From Chitinophagaceae bacterium (lineage in GTDB: Bacteria > Bacteroidota > Bacteroidia > Chitinophagales > Chitinophagaceae), in the NCBI GenBank assembly GCA_019638625.1, contig JAHBTK010000001.1:735434-799433 (forward strand): a stretch of DNA of 64,000 nucleotides, written 5' to 3'. Positions within the stretch are counted from its first letter, which is position 1, and each line of letters opens with the position of its first letter. The notes beneath the pieces were generated by a model. That model made no database searches. It worked only from the letters and a program-made list of their open reading frames with translations, and was not told the origin of the DNA. This document shows positions 43,276-50,788 of this stretch, piece after piece. The position numbers and the translations under genes are program-made.

Positions 43276-43636
43276 CTGATTTTCAACAACTTATAAAGGG
43301 ATTGGTTCAGTAGATGGATCAGTCCTTTTTTATTTTCAACAACTTTTTTTGACTGATTTTATAGTATTTTTTTACCTACTATTTTCTCTCCAAACCACCC
43401 ATTTTTCAAAATTTGCAAACAATTTGCAAACAATTTGCAAACAAAAGTTCCCGGAAAGTTTAAAGAACTTTGATACAATAAAGTTAAGCGATTTTAGGGC
43501 GACCTTACCAGCCTTGTCTAAAATTAACAGCGCATGGAATTTACCCTTAGTAGGTTTTATTTCGAGTCTGTTAATCAGAGGATCACGGCTCAAATCTATT
43601 GGAGGCGTCTGATAATCAACAATTTAAAGGACAAAG
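43276..43636. other. tRNA-distal spacer: terminator, 11-bp tandem repeats, no convincing gene
   Basis: The first 60 bases hold a terminator. Three exact tandem copies of AATTTGCAAAC (43410-43442) follow. Two short open frames overlap on opposite strands around 43349-43612, but neither resembles a known protein or has a ribosome-binding site. A position just behind a tRNA gene is a classical integration site, yet no integrase remnant can be recognised. Confidence 0.5.
43295..43331 (+). terminator. Terminator of tRNA-Arg
   Basis: The stem AAAGGGATTGGTTC / GGATCAGTCCTTT pairs throughout if G-U pairs are allowed, with a 7-base loop and a T6 run. Confidence 0.75.
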
Positions 43637-44977
43637 TTACTTCAAATGACTGTTTTTTGATTGCCTGTTCAATACCATATAGCCCAAAATGCCTCCAATT
43701 ATTGATGCAGCAAAGATGCCTATTTTTGCTTGTGTCATATATTCTTCGTTTGTAAATGCCAATGACGTAACAAACAGGGACATTGTAAAACCTATGGATG
43801 CCAGCAACCCCAGTCCAAACAGGTTTCGCAAATTCATTCCTTTGGGGAAAGGTGCGATCTTAAGTTTTATTAATAAAAGCGTAAAACCGACTACGCCGAC
43901 CACTTTCCCAATCAGTAACCCCAAAGCAACACCCATGGCTACATTGGTACTAAACAAGGTAGCTGGGTCCAGGTTTAATGAAACACCCGCATTGGCCAGG
44001 GCAAAAATGGGGATAATAACAAAGGTCACCAGCGGATGCATGGCATGTTCGAGGCGCTGCAAAGGGGGTGTGGCCGCAGCCGTTGAATTATTCATTTCTT
44101 CCAGCAGGTGCAGTTGTTTATTCGTGAGTGTTGGTATCGCATTATTGGGATCAAGGCCTTTGAACCTGTTCAACAGCCCCTGTATGCTATCAGCAAAAAC
44201 AGCTTCTTTTATCTTAACATCGGCAGGTATGGTAAAGGCTGCCAATACTGCAGCAATAGTAGCATGCACCCCGGATAACAGAAAAGTTGACCACACACCG
44301 CCGATGCCTAAAACGGCATAAAACAATATGCTCCTTACCCCTAATTTATTACCAAGGTACATTGTAAATAAAACAAGACCACCAATTATTAAATGAGCAA
44401 CAGAAATATTGGAAGTATAAAAGAAGGCAATTACCAGCACCGCTCCTAAGTCGTCTACAATAGCGAGCGCCGTTAAAAATACCTTCAGTGTTAAAGGTAT
44501 CCTGCTGCCCAGCAGGTATAACACCCCCAATGCAAATGCGATATCTGTCGCCATAGGTATTCCCCAGCCGCTATGCACCTCTCCCGAAGGGTTAAGTGAT
44601 AAATAAATGGCTGCAGGCACGACCATACCCCCTATGGCCGCCGCAATGGGAAGCAACGCCTTCCGTGGATTGGAAAGCTCACCCCCTACGATCTCCCTCT
44701 TCAATTCAAGTCCTACTACAAAAAAGAAGATCGCCATTAAGCCGTCATTGATCCAGTGGTGCAAATTAAATTCGAAGTAGCTGTTGCCATCCCAGAGAAA
44801 TCCAAACCTATGCTCCAGCACATGATGATAAGCCTCCGCCCACGGCGAATTTGCCAGGATCAGCGCTACCACAACACTGATACCCAATACTATCCCTCCT
44901 GATTTTTCCTGCCGGATAAACCTTTGCACAGGGCTAACCAGTTTTTCGATAGGTGTTTTTTTGTATGATTGTTTCAA
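43637..44977 (-). CDS. nhaA: Na+/H+ antiporter NhaA
   Basis: A 446-residue inner-membrane antiporter that expels Na+ in exchange for protons. Typical NhaA blocks are GIVLGISVVVALILANSPW, INDGLMAIFFFVVGLELKRE, GMVVPAAIYL, GWGIPMATDIAFALGVL, TALAIVDDLGAVLVIAFFYT (with the paired Asp that bind Na+) and GFTMSLFVTSLAF. The N-terminal MKQSYKKTPIEKLVSP is cytoplasmic. It is cotranscribed behind the K+ channel (gap 36 bases) from the promoter region with the 19-bp shared box. Confidence 0.95.
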   Translation of the reverse strand: MKQSYKKTPIEKLVSPVQRFIRQEKSGGIVLGISVVVALILANSPWAEAYHHVLEHRFGFLWDGNSYFEFNLHHWINDGLMAIFFFVVGLELKREIVGGELSNPRKALLPIAAAIGGMVVPAAIYLSLNPSGEVHSGWGIPMATDIAFALGVLYLLGSRIPLTLKVFLTALAIVDDLGAVLVIAFFYTSNISVAHLIIGGLVLFTMYLGNKLGVRSILFYAVLGIGGVWSTFLLSGVHATIAAVLAAFTIPADVKIKEAVFADSIQGLLNRFKGLDPNNAIPTLTNKQLHLLEEMNNSTAAATPPLQRLEHAMHPLVTFVIIPIFALANAGVSLNLDPATLFSTNVAMGVALGLLIGKVVGVVGFTLLLIKLKIAPFPKGMNLRNLFGLGLLASIGFTMSLFVTSLAFTNEEYMTQAKIGIFAASIIGGILGYMVLNRQSKNSHLK

Positions 44978-45013
44978 ATCAATATCTTTTTTGTGTAACT
45001 ATAAAAAAAAGCC

Positions 45014-45892
45014 TCACACATTCAGCTTACTACCGCAATTGCAACAGTAATGGGCATCGTCATTATGGCCCTCATAATTACAATGAGAACAAACTATTCC
45101 GTTCAGCCTTTTTTTATGTTTTTCAGTTAATGTTTTATCCGTTTTTTCTGCTTTACCAGCCACCTGTTTAGCGATCTCCACGCTTACGATACCCGTGGGA
45201 ACGGCGATTATGCCGTAACCTGTGATCATCAGCACCATAGATAAAAACTGTCCCACCGGTGTTACCGGCACCATATCGCCATACCCGACGGTCGTTAATG
45301 TTACGATCGTATAAAATATACTCTTGGGGATACTCGTAAACCCGTTTCCGGGCCCCTCGATATAATACATCAGCGTGCCTACTGTCACAGATATGATCAT
45401 CACCGTATATAGAAACACAATGATCTTTGCCCTGCTGGCCAATAAAGCTACTTTCAGCTTGGAAGATTCCTGTATAAAATCCATAAGCTTCAAAACCCTG
45501 AAAACTCTTAATAAACGAAGTATCCTGAAGCTGCTGAGCACATTACTCCCTGCCAGGAAAACCGAAAGGAACATTGGCAAAATGGATAAAAGATCTATTA
45601 TTCCGTAAAAGCTGAAAATGTATTTCAGCGGCTTTTTGCTGCAAAATATCCGGAGCGCGTATTCGATGGAAAAGATGATGGTAAATATCCACTCCAGCAC
45701 GATCAACTCCCTGTGAAAAATGACGTCAATGCCCTCTATAGTCTCCAGCATTATCACCAGTACGCTCAGGAGAATAAAGAAGAGCAATCCCACATCAAAA
45801 GCCTTTCCGGCAGGAGTATTTACACCATAAATAACAATGTATATTTTCTGGCGGAGCAGGTCAAGCCTGGATTTAAATCTATCGTTTTCCAT
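45014..45892 (-). CDS. Voltage-gated K+ channel with C-terminal zinc ribbon
   Basis: A 292-residue six-helix ion channel. The S4 helix carries spaced arginines (FRILRLLRVFRVLKLMDF) and the pore loop has the K+ selectivity filter TVGYGD. After S6 a short linker leads to a zinc ribbon with two Cys pairs (CSHC and CCNC, last 30 residues). It is the first gene of a minus-strand operon with nhaA and is divergent from the KdpD-like kinase, with the 19-bp box in the shared promoter region. K+ selectivity is inferred from the filter. Confidence 0.9.
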   Translation of the reverse strand: MENDRFKSRLDLLRQKIYIVIYGVNTPAGKAFDVGLLFFILLSVLVIMLETIEGIDVIFHRELIVLEWIFTIIFSIEYALRIFCSKKPLKYIFSFYGIIDLLSILPMFLSVFLAGSNVLSSFRILRLLRVFRVLKLMDFIQESSKLKVALLASRAKIIVFLYTVMIISVTVGTLMYYIEGPGNGFTSIPKSIFYTIVTLTTVGYGDMVPVTPVGQFLSMVLMITGYGIIAVPTGIVSVEIAKQVAGKAEKTDKTLTEKHKKRLNGIVCSHCNYEGHNDDAHYCCNCGSKLNV

Positions 45893-45942
45893 TAATAATT
45901 CAGATGCCAGGCAAATATAACAGCTAAAGCAATAACTAAATT

Positions 45943-45961
45943 TTTATAAAATCTTTATGCC
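45943..45961. promoter_or_regulatory. Candidate KdpE-type operator in the channel/kinase divergent promoter
   Basis: The 19-bp TTTATAAAATCTTTATGCC contains two TTTATR half-sites 11 bp apart, the spacing expected for an OmpR-family dimer. It occurs identically at 50700-50718 before kup. It lies 51 bases from the channel start and 33 bases from the kinase start. Confidence 0.65.
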
Positions 45962-45969
45962 GGACATAC

Positions 45970-45977
45970 TAAATTTG
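45970..45977 (+). promoter_or_regulatory. Candidate -7 box of the kdpD-like gene
   Basis: TAAATTTG fits TAnnTTTG, 16 bases before the GTG start and just downstream of the 19-bp box, so a bound activator would sit over the -35 region. Confidence 0.5.
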
Positions 45978-45993
45978 CTAAATCTTCGGTATA

Positions 45994-47064
45994 GTGGCTT
46001 TACACAAAATAAAAATCTCTCACCAGTTTGCTATCAGCATTTTGACAGTGCTTACCGTATCGGGTATATGTTGGTCGCTGAAAGATTATTTGGACTACCG
46101 GATAGTGGCATTGATATTACTGCTGGTTGTATCCGTTCTCGCTGTCTCATTTAAAATTCTGCCCGTACTTATTGCGGCCTTATTAAGCGCACTGCTGCTG
46201 AATTATATTTTTATCGAACCTTACATGACTTATGAAATTGACAATGCTGAAAATGCGCTGCTCTTTTTCATGTTTGTTGCAGTGGCATTGGTAAATGCAG
46301 TTCTGACCAACCGCCTTCGTATCCAGGAAAAAAAAGCCAGGATAAGGGAGGAAAAGGAGAATACCATTAAACTATATAATACGCTCTTGAACTCTCTTTC
46401 GCATGAGCTTAAAACACCTATTTCTACTATCATCGGGGCAATAGATACCCTTACGGAAAACAACGGCTCCTTAACAAAAGAACAGGAGGACGATCTGCTG
46501 GCTGAAATAGACATAGCAGGCAGCCGGTTGAATATACAGGTAGAAAACCTGCTGAACATGAGCAGGCTGGAAGCAGGAAACCTGCGTCTGAAAAAAGACT
46601 GGACAGATATCAACGAGTTGGTTTTCTTAGCTATTGAAAAAGTGGAAAACCCGGAAAACAAACAGATCAGCTTTGAACCCAGCGAAAAATTGCCGTTAGT
46701 GTTGCTGGACAGTGGCCTGGTTGAAATTGTATTGTACAGCATTATTCATAATGCCATAAGATACACGCCGCCATTTGCCATTGTATATATAACTGCAGCC
46801 TATCAGGACGACCTGCTCAAAATAAGCATAGAGGACAATGGCAAAGGCATTCCCCCGGAAGAATCGACCAGGGTTTTTGAGAAATTTTACAGGATGCCGA
46901 ACTCGGGAACCGGAGGTTCGGGCCTGGGGCTTTCTATTGCTAAAGGTTTTGTGCAAGCACACAAAGGAAAGATATCCCTTGAAAGCAGCAGTTTCGGCGG
47001 AGCTGCCTTTAAGATATCAATACCCGTAGAAGCTTCCTACATCAAAAATCTTAAAAATGAATAA
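45994..47064 (+). CDS. KdpD-like sensor histidine kinase (short form)
   Basis: A 356-residue kinase starting at GTG 45994; an in-frame stop lies 18 bases upstream, so no longer form exists. Four membrane helices (about 12-105) match the DUF4118 membrane domain of KdpD (LLNYIFIEPYMTYEI). HisKA follows with the phosphorylated His137 in SLSHELKTPISTIIGAIDTL, then HATPase (HNAIRYTPP, IEDNGKGIPPEE, GGSGLGLSIAKGF). The large N-terminal KdpD and Usp sensor domains of E. coli KdpD are missing. It overlaps the response regulator by 8 bases. Confidence 0.9.
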   Translation: MALHKIKISHQFAISILTVLTVSGICWSLKDYLDYRIVALILLLVVSVLAVSFKILPVLIAALLSALLLNYIFIEPYMTYEIDNAENALLFFMFVAVALVNAVLTNRLRIQEKKARIREEKENTIKLYNTLLNSLSHELKTPISTIIGAIDTLTENNGSLTKEQEDDLLAEIDIAGSRLNIQVENLLNMSRLEAGNLRLKKDWTDINELVFLAIEKVENPENKQISFEPSEKLPLVLLDSGLVEIVLYSIIHNAIRYTPPFAIVYITAAYQDDLLKISIEDNGKGIPPEESTRVFEKFYRMPNSGTGGSGLGLSIAKGFVQAHKGKISLESSSFGGAAFKISIPVEASYIKNLKNE

Positions 47065-47734
47065 GCCGACAATTTTAATTATAGACGATGAGCCGCAAAT
47101 CCGGAAACTGCTGGAGATCAGCCTGACCGGTAATGGGTACCTGGTAAAGCAAGCTGTTTCAGGCAAAGAAGGATTGGTGATGGCAGCCAGTCATTTGCCG
47201 GATATAGTGTTGCTGGATCTGGGGCTTCCTGATATCAACGGACACGAAGTGTTAAGTCAATTAAGGGAATGGTATTCAAGAGCAATTGTCATATTATCCG
47301 TCCAGGATAACGAGGATGATATTGTCAATGCATTGGATAACGGCGCCAATGACTATCTGACCAAGCCCTTCCGGGTAGGAGAACTCATGGCCAGGCTAAG
47401 GACCGCCTTGCGGTTCAGCAGTAGTGCCGAAACCACACCTACCATAGAAGCAGGAGACGTGGTAATTGATGTTTCGGCCAGATTGGCCACCTGCAAAGGC
47501 GAAATTTTAAAGCTTACCGCTACTGAATACAATATCCTGTTACTCTTTGTCAAAAACCAGGGAAGGGTACTGACACACCACTTTTTATTAAAAGAAATAT
47601 GGGGTGCAGGGTTTCAGTCAGAAACACAATACTTAAGGGTATTTATTGCACAACTAAGGAAAAAAATAGAACCGGACCCTAACCGACCTAAACATATCAT
47701 TACCGAAAGCGGCGTAGGATATCGGTTTACATAA
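47057..47734 (+). CDS. KdpE-like response regulator (OmpR family)
   Basis: A 225-residue regulator. The receiver domain has acidic pocket Asp10/Asp11 and phospho-acceptor Asp54 (IVLLDLGLPDINGHEVL), the switch Ser in VILSVQDNEDD, and Lys in NDYLTKPFRVGEL. The C-terminal winged helix is LTATEYNILLLFVKNQGRVL and VGYRFT at the end. It overlaps the kinase gene by 8 bases, so the two are coupled. No kdpFABC is present in the window; the 19-bp box suggests that kup and the channel-nhaA operon are targets. Confidence 0.92.
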   Translation: MNKPTILIIDDEPQIRKLLEISLTGNGYLVKQAVSGKEGLVMAASHLPDIVLLDLGLPDINGHEVLSQLREWYSRAIVILSVQDNEDDIVNALDNGANDYLTKPFRVGELMARLRTALRFSSSAETTPTIEAGDVVIDVSARLATCKGEILKLTATEYNILLLFVKNQGRVLTHHFLLKEIWGAGFQSETQYLRVFIAQLRKKIEPDPNRPKHIITESGVGYRFT

Positions 47735-47769
47735 AAATTCATTGATAACCTATTAAACAACAATGTCTG

Positions 47770-49002
47770 TTGAAAATAGCAATATTAACATTAGGAACAA
47801 GAGGAGATGTGCAACCATACGCAGTATTGGGAAAAGCCTTGAAAGAACGGGGGCACGAGGTGGTTCTATCGACAGCGGGGAACTTTGAAAGCCTTGTTAC
47901 CTCTTATGGACTGGATTTTATACCGGTAGATCTGGATTTTCAGGAGCTTGTCAATTCAAAAGAAGCCGGCAACCTGATGAAAGGCCCTTTAAAGGCATTA
48001 CGTGAGATTAAGAACCTAAAAAACAAGATGTCACCACTGATACAGGACGCCCTGGGAAAATTTTACGAATTGGCAAGGCAAAGCGATAGGGTCTTGTTCC
48101 ATGTCAAAACACTGGCGGACTACTTTGCAGATCAATTTCCTCAAAAGATGATTAAAACCGATGTTGTTCCTGCAACCCAACCCACATCAGCTTTTCCCAA
48201 TCCTGTTTTTAGTGCGTTGCCGCTACCGGCTTTCCTGAATTGGTTTACCTTTAAATTAAGCGAATTAGGATTAAAAATGTGGAGAAAAACAGTTCAGGAC
48301 TTTAGGCAAAACGTAGGGCTTCCAAAGAAATTCAGGAAGCCTGATTTGATGTCTATTTATGGCATAAGTGAACTGCTATTGAAAAAGCCTGATGATTACC
48401 CGCACAACAGCTTCTTTACCGGCTTTTGGCTGGATAATACCCCTGTTGAATTACCTCAAGACCTTACTGATTTTATTGCAGACGGCCAACCACCATTGCT
48501 GATAACATTCGGAAGTATGCCGTTTAATAATAAACGCAACATTCCGGAACTCATCAATACATTAAATAGGCAGTTGAACATAAGAATAATTGTAGTGAAG
48601 GGTTGGGGGCTTTCCGACACGGAAGCATTCAGCCAAAACCCGGATATAAAAGTGATTGACGCTGCTCCCTATGACAAATTATTTCCGTTGGTAAAGGCTG
48701 TTGTGCATCATGGAGGCATCGGAACAACTGCTTCATGTCTGAAAGCAGGAAAACCTTTTTTGACCTGCCCCGTACTGCACCCGCTTGGCGACCAATTTTT
48801 TTGGGGTAAGATTGCATATCAAAAAGGTGTAGCCCTATACCCGCAACCGATAAAAAAGCTGCAGGAAGAAAAATTTGTAACGGCTGTCAAAGAGCTTTTA
48901 GAAAACGAAACCCTTTATACGAAAGCAAAGGGATTTTCAAAACAACTCAATCGGGAAGACGGAATTAAGAAAGCGATTGAACTAATTGAGAGATGGAAAT
49001 AA
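47770..49002 (+). CDS. UGT-type glycosyltransferase (GT1, macrolide/sterol glycosyltransferase-like)
   Basis: A 410-residue GT-B enzyme beginning at TTG 47770 (reads KIAILTLGTRGDVQPY, the exact N-terminal motif of the family); no in-frame ATG fits. The C-terminal donor site is VVHHGGIGTTASCLKAGKPFL with CPVLHPLGDQFFWG. Such enzymes glycosylate lipids, sterols or macrolides. It overlaps the following ABC ATPase gene by 10 bases, so the three genes 47770-50686 form one operon, possibly for making and exporting or detoxifying a glycosylated compound. Substrate unknown. Confidence 0.85.
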   Translation: MKIAILTLGTRGDVQPYAVLGKALKERGHEVVLSTAGNFESLVTSYGLDFIPVDLDFQELVNSKEAGNLMKGPLKALREIKNLKNKMSPLIQDALGKFYELARQSDRVLFHVKTLADYFADQFPQKMIKTDVVPATQPTSAFPNPVFSALPLPAFLNWFTFKLSELGLKMWRKTVQDFRQNVGLPKKFRKPDLMSIYGISELLLKKPDDYPHNSFFTGFWLDNTPVELPQDLTDFIADGQPPLLITFGSMPFNNKRNIPELINTLNRQLNIRIIVVKGWGLSDTEAFSQNPDIKVIDAAPYDKLFPLVKAVVHHGGIGTTASCLKAGKPFLTCPVLHPLGDQFFWGKIAYQKGVALYPQPIKKLQEEKFVTAVKELLENETLYTKAKGFSKQLNREDGIKKAIELIERWK

Positions 49003-49901
49003 TAAAAACAGACGGATTGACTAAAAGCTACGGAAAAACAGTAGCGGTGGACAACATTTCCATTCACGTTAACAAGGGTGAAATCTACGGTTTTTTAGGA
49101 CTGAACGGTGCGGGTAAGACAACGCTTATCAGGACTTTGTTGGGTATGATTAAACCCGACGGAGGAAGTGTAACCTTATTCGGCAAAGAGCTAAACTCAA
49201 ACTTTAATCAGTGGAATCACATTGGCTATTTAGTTGAAGCGCCTTACGCATATCCTAATCTTTCGGTTTACGAAAACCTGAAAGTGTTTTATAAACTGCG
49301 GCAACTAACCGAATTGACTGAAATTGACAGTATTATAGAATGCCTTAAACTTACAAAATACAGAAATACTAAGGCCAACGCTTTGTCATTTGGAAACCAA
49401 CAGAGATTAGGGCTTGCAAAAGCACTCATACATAAACCTAAACTCCTGATATTGGACGAGCCAATTAATGGCTTAGACCCGGAAGGAATTGTAGAAGTGC
49501 GGGAACTCTTGATTGACCTTGCAAAAAACGGCTCAACCATTTTTCTTTCCAGCCACATACTTGGCGAAATTTCAAAACTTGTCAATCGTATAGCCATTAT
49601 TCACGAGGGAAAACTTATAAAAGAGTTAACCACGAAGGAACTATCAAGTCAAATCAGCAAGAAAATTCTGGTGCAGACAGCCGACAATCAAAAGGCAATT
49701 CAAATCTTGCTTAACGCCAATTATTCGGCTTCACTGACATATACGAACGAAATTGAAGTCACGAACAAAGAGGTATTTGAGCATTCCGAAGTCATATCAA
49801 AAGTTTTGACCGAAAACGAATTCCCTCCCAAACAGATTTACCTGTTCACAGAAGATTTAGAAAACTATTTTCTGCGAACTATAAAAGAGAACAAGCAATG
49901 A
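48993..49901 (+). CDS. ABC transporter ATP-binding protein (BcrA-type)
   Basis: A 302-residue ATPase. Walker A is GLNGAGKTT (about 36-44), signature LSFGNQQRLGLAKAL, Walker B LLILDEP and the His switch in LSSHI. The C-terminal 90-residue extension is typical of BcrA-like bacitracin/lantibiotic exporters. Its ATG lies inside the glycosyltransferase gene (10-base overlap), and its stop overlaps the permease start (ATGA). Confidence 0.92.
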   Translation: MEIIKTDGLTKSYGKTVAVDNISIHVNKGEIYGFLGLNGAGKTTLIRTLLGMIKPDGGSVTLFGKELNSNFNQWNHIGYLVEAPYAYPNLSVYENLKVFYKLRQLTELTEIDSIIECLKLTKYRNTKANALSFGNQQRLGLAKALIHKPKLLILDEPINGLDPEGIVEVRELLIDLAKNGSTIFLSSHILGEISKLVNRIAIIHEGKLIKELTTKELSSQISKKILVQTADNQKAIQILLNANYSASLTYTNEIEVTNKEVFEHSEVISKVLTENEFPPKQIYLFTEDLENYFLRTIKENKQ

Positions 49902-50686
49902 GACAGCAGTTGCTGGCATTACAAGCCGAAGTGATTAAAATCAAGTCTGCTAAAATTCTTTGGGCGACTTTTATTGCATTTGCCATTGTTCCTGTAATGG
50001 GCGGGGTTTTCATACTTGTTGTTCAGGACAATGAAGCAATGGAGAAGGCAAGCGGGTTTGCTCTTAAAATAAAAGCGATGAATTTTGAAGCGAACTGGAA
50101 ATCATATTTAAATGTGTTGAGCCAGGCTGTTGGTGTAGGTGGCGTTCTACTTTTTGGGTTTGTGGCAAGCTGGATTTTTGGTCGTGAGTATTCTGATGGA
50201 ACTGCAAAGGATTTGCTTTCGCTTCCCACTTCACGGACTAAAATCGTAAATGCAAAATTTATTCTGTACGTGCTTTGGTGCCTGATGCTTGTTTTGTCAA
50301 ACTTAGTCGTTGCGTTTATTCTTGGAACAACCTTACATCTTCCAACAATGGACACAAGTTCATTGACGGGAATATTGAATGACTATTTTATTACAACTGC
50401 TTTGACAATTATTGCTGGAGTTCCCATTGCCTTCTTTGCACTTTATGGCAAAGGCTATCTTGCTCCACTCAGTTTTGTGGCATTAACATTGGTTTTTTCA
50501 CAAGTGATTGCGGCAATAGGTTACGGTTCATATTTTCCCTGGTCTATTCCAGGATTATACAGTGGTGCAGGTGGGGAATACAAAAACTTGTTGAGCAGTT
50601 TTAGTTACATAATTTTACTGCTGACTGGTATCGTAGGCTATTTAGCAACAACGATTTATTGGAAAAATGCAGATCAAACGAAATAG
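49898..50686 (+). CDS. ABC-2 type permease
   Basis: A 262-residue inner-membrane protein with about six helices, of the ABC-2 family. SWIFGREYSDGTAKDLLSLP (about 90-109) is the cytoplasmic coupling segment typical of BcrB/NatB-like permeases. It is translationally coupled (4-base overlap) to the ATPase. Together they probably expel an amphiphilic molecule; the linked glycosyltransferase may modify or make it. Confidence 0.88.
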   Translation: MRQQLLALQAEVIKIKSAKILWATFIAFAIVPVMGGVFILVVQDNEAMEKASGFALKIKAMNFEANWKSYLNVLSQAVGVGGVLLFGFVASWIFGREYSDGTAKDLLSLPTSRTKIVNAKFILYVLWCLMLVLSNLVVAFILGTTLHLPTMDTSSLTGILNDYFITTALTIIAGVPIAFFALYGKGYLAPLSFVALTLVFSQVIAAIGYGSYFPWSIPGLYSGAGGEYKNLLSSFSYIILLLTGIVGYLATTIYWKNADQTK

Positions 50687-50699
50687 ATGGAGCTCCTTC

Positions 50700-50718
50700 T
50701 TTATAAAATCTTTATGCC
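50700..50718 (+). promoter_or_regulatory. Candidate KdpE-type operator before kup
   Basis: An exact second copy of the 19-bp sequence at 45943-45961, ending 70 bases before the kup ATG. The two half-sites TTTATA and TTTATG are 11 bp apart. The flanks are not conserved, which argues for selection on the box rather than a recent duplication. Confidence 0.65.
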
Positions 50719-50788
50719 TCCGCCTGCTGCTCTTATTTTCTGTTTATAGTTCTTACATGAGTTTTGTACTCTGATCAATACGGGAAAA

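Noticed and set aside
43410..43442. CRISPR array
   Set aside because: Only 11-bp units without spacers; no cas genes in the window.
43349..43612. Overlapping short frames behind the tRNA as a possible integrase remnant
   Set aside because: Neither translation contains recombinase motifs (R..HxxR..Y), and the 11-bp repeats explain part of the residue pattern.
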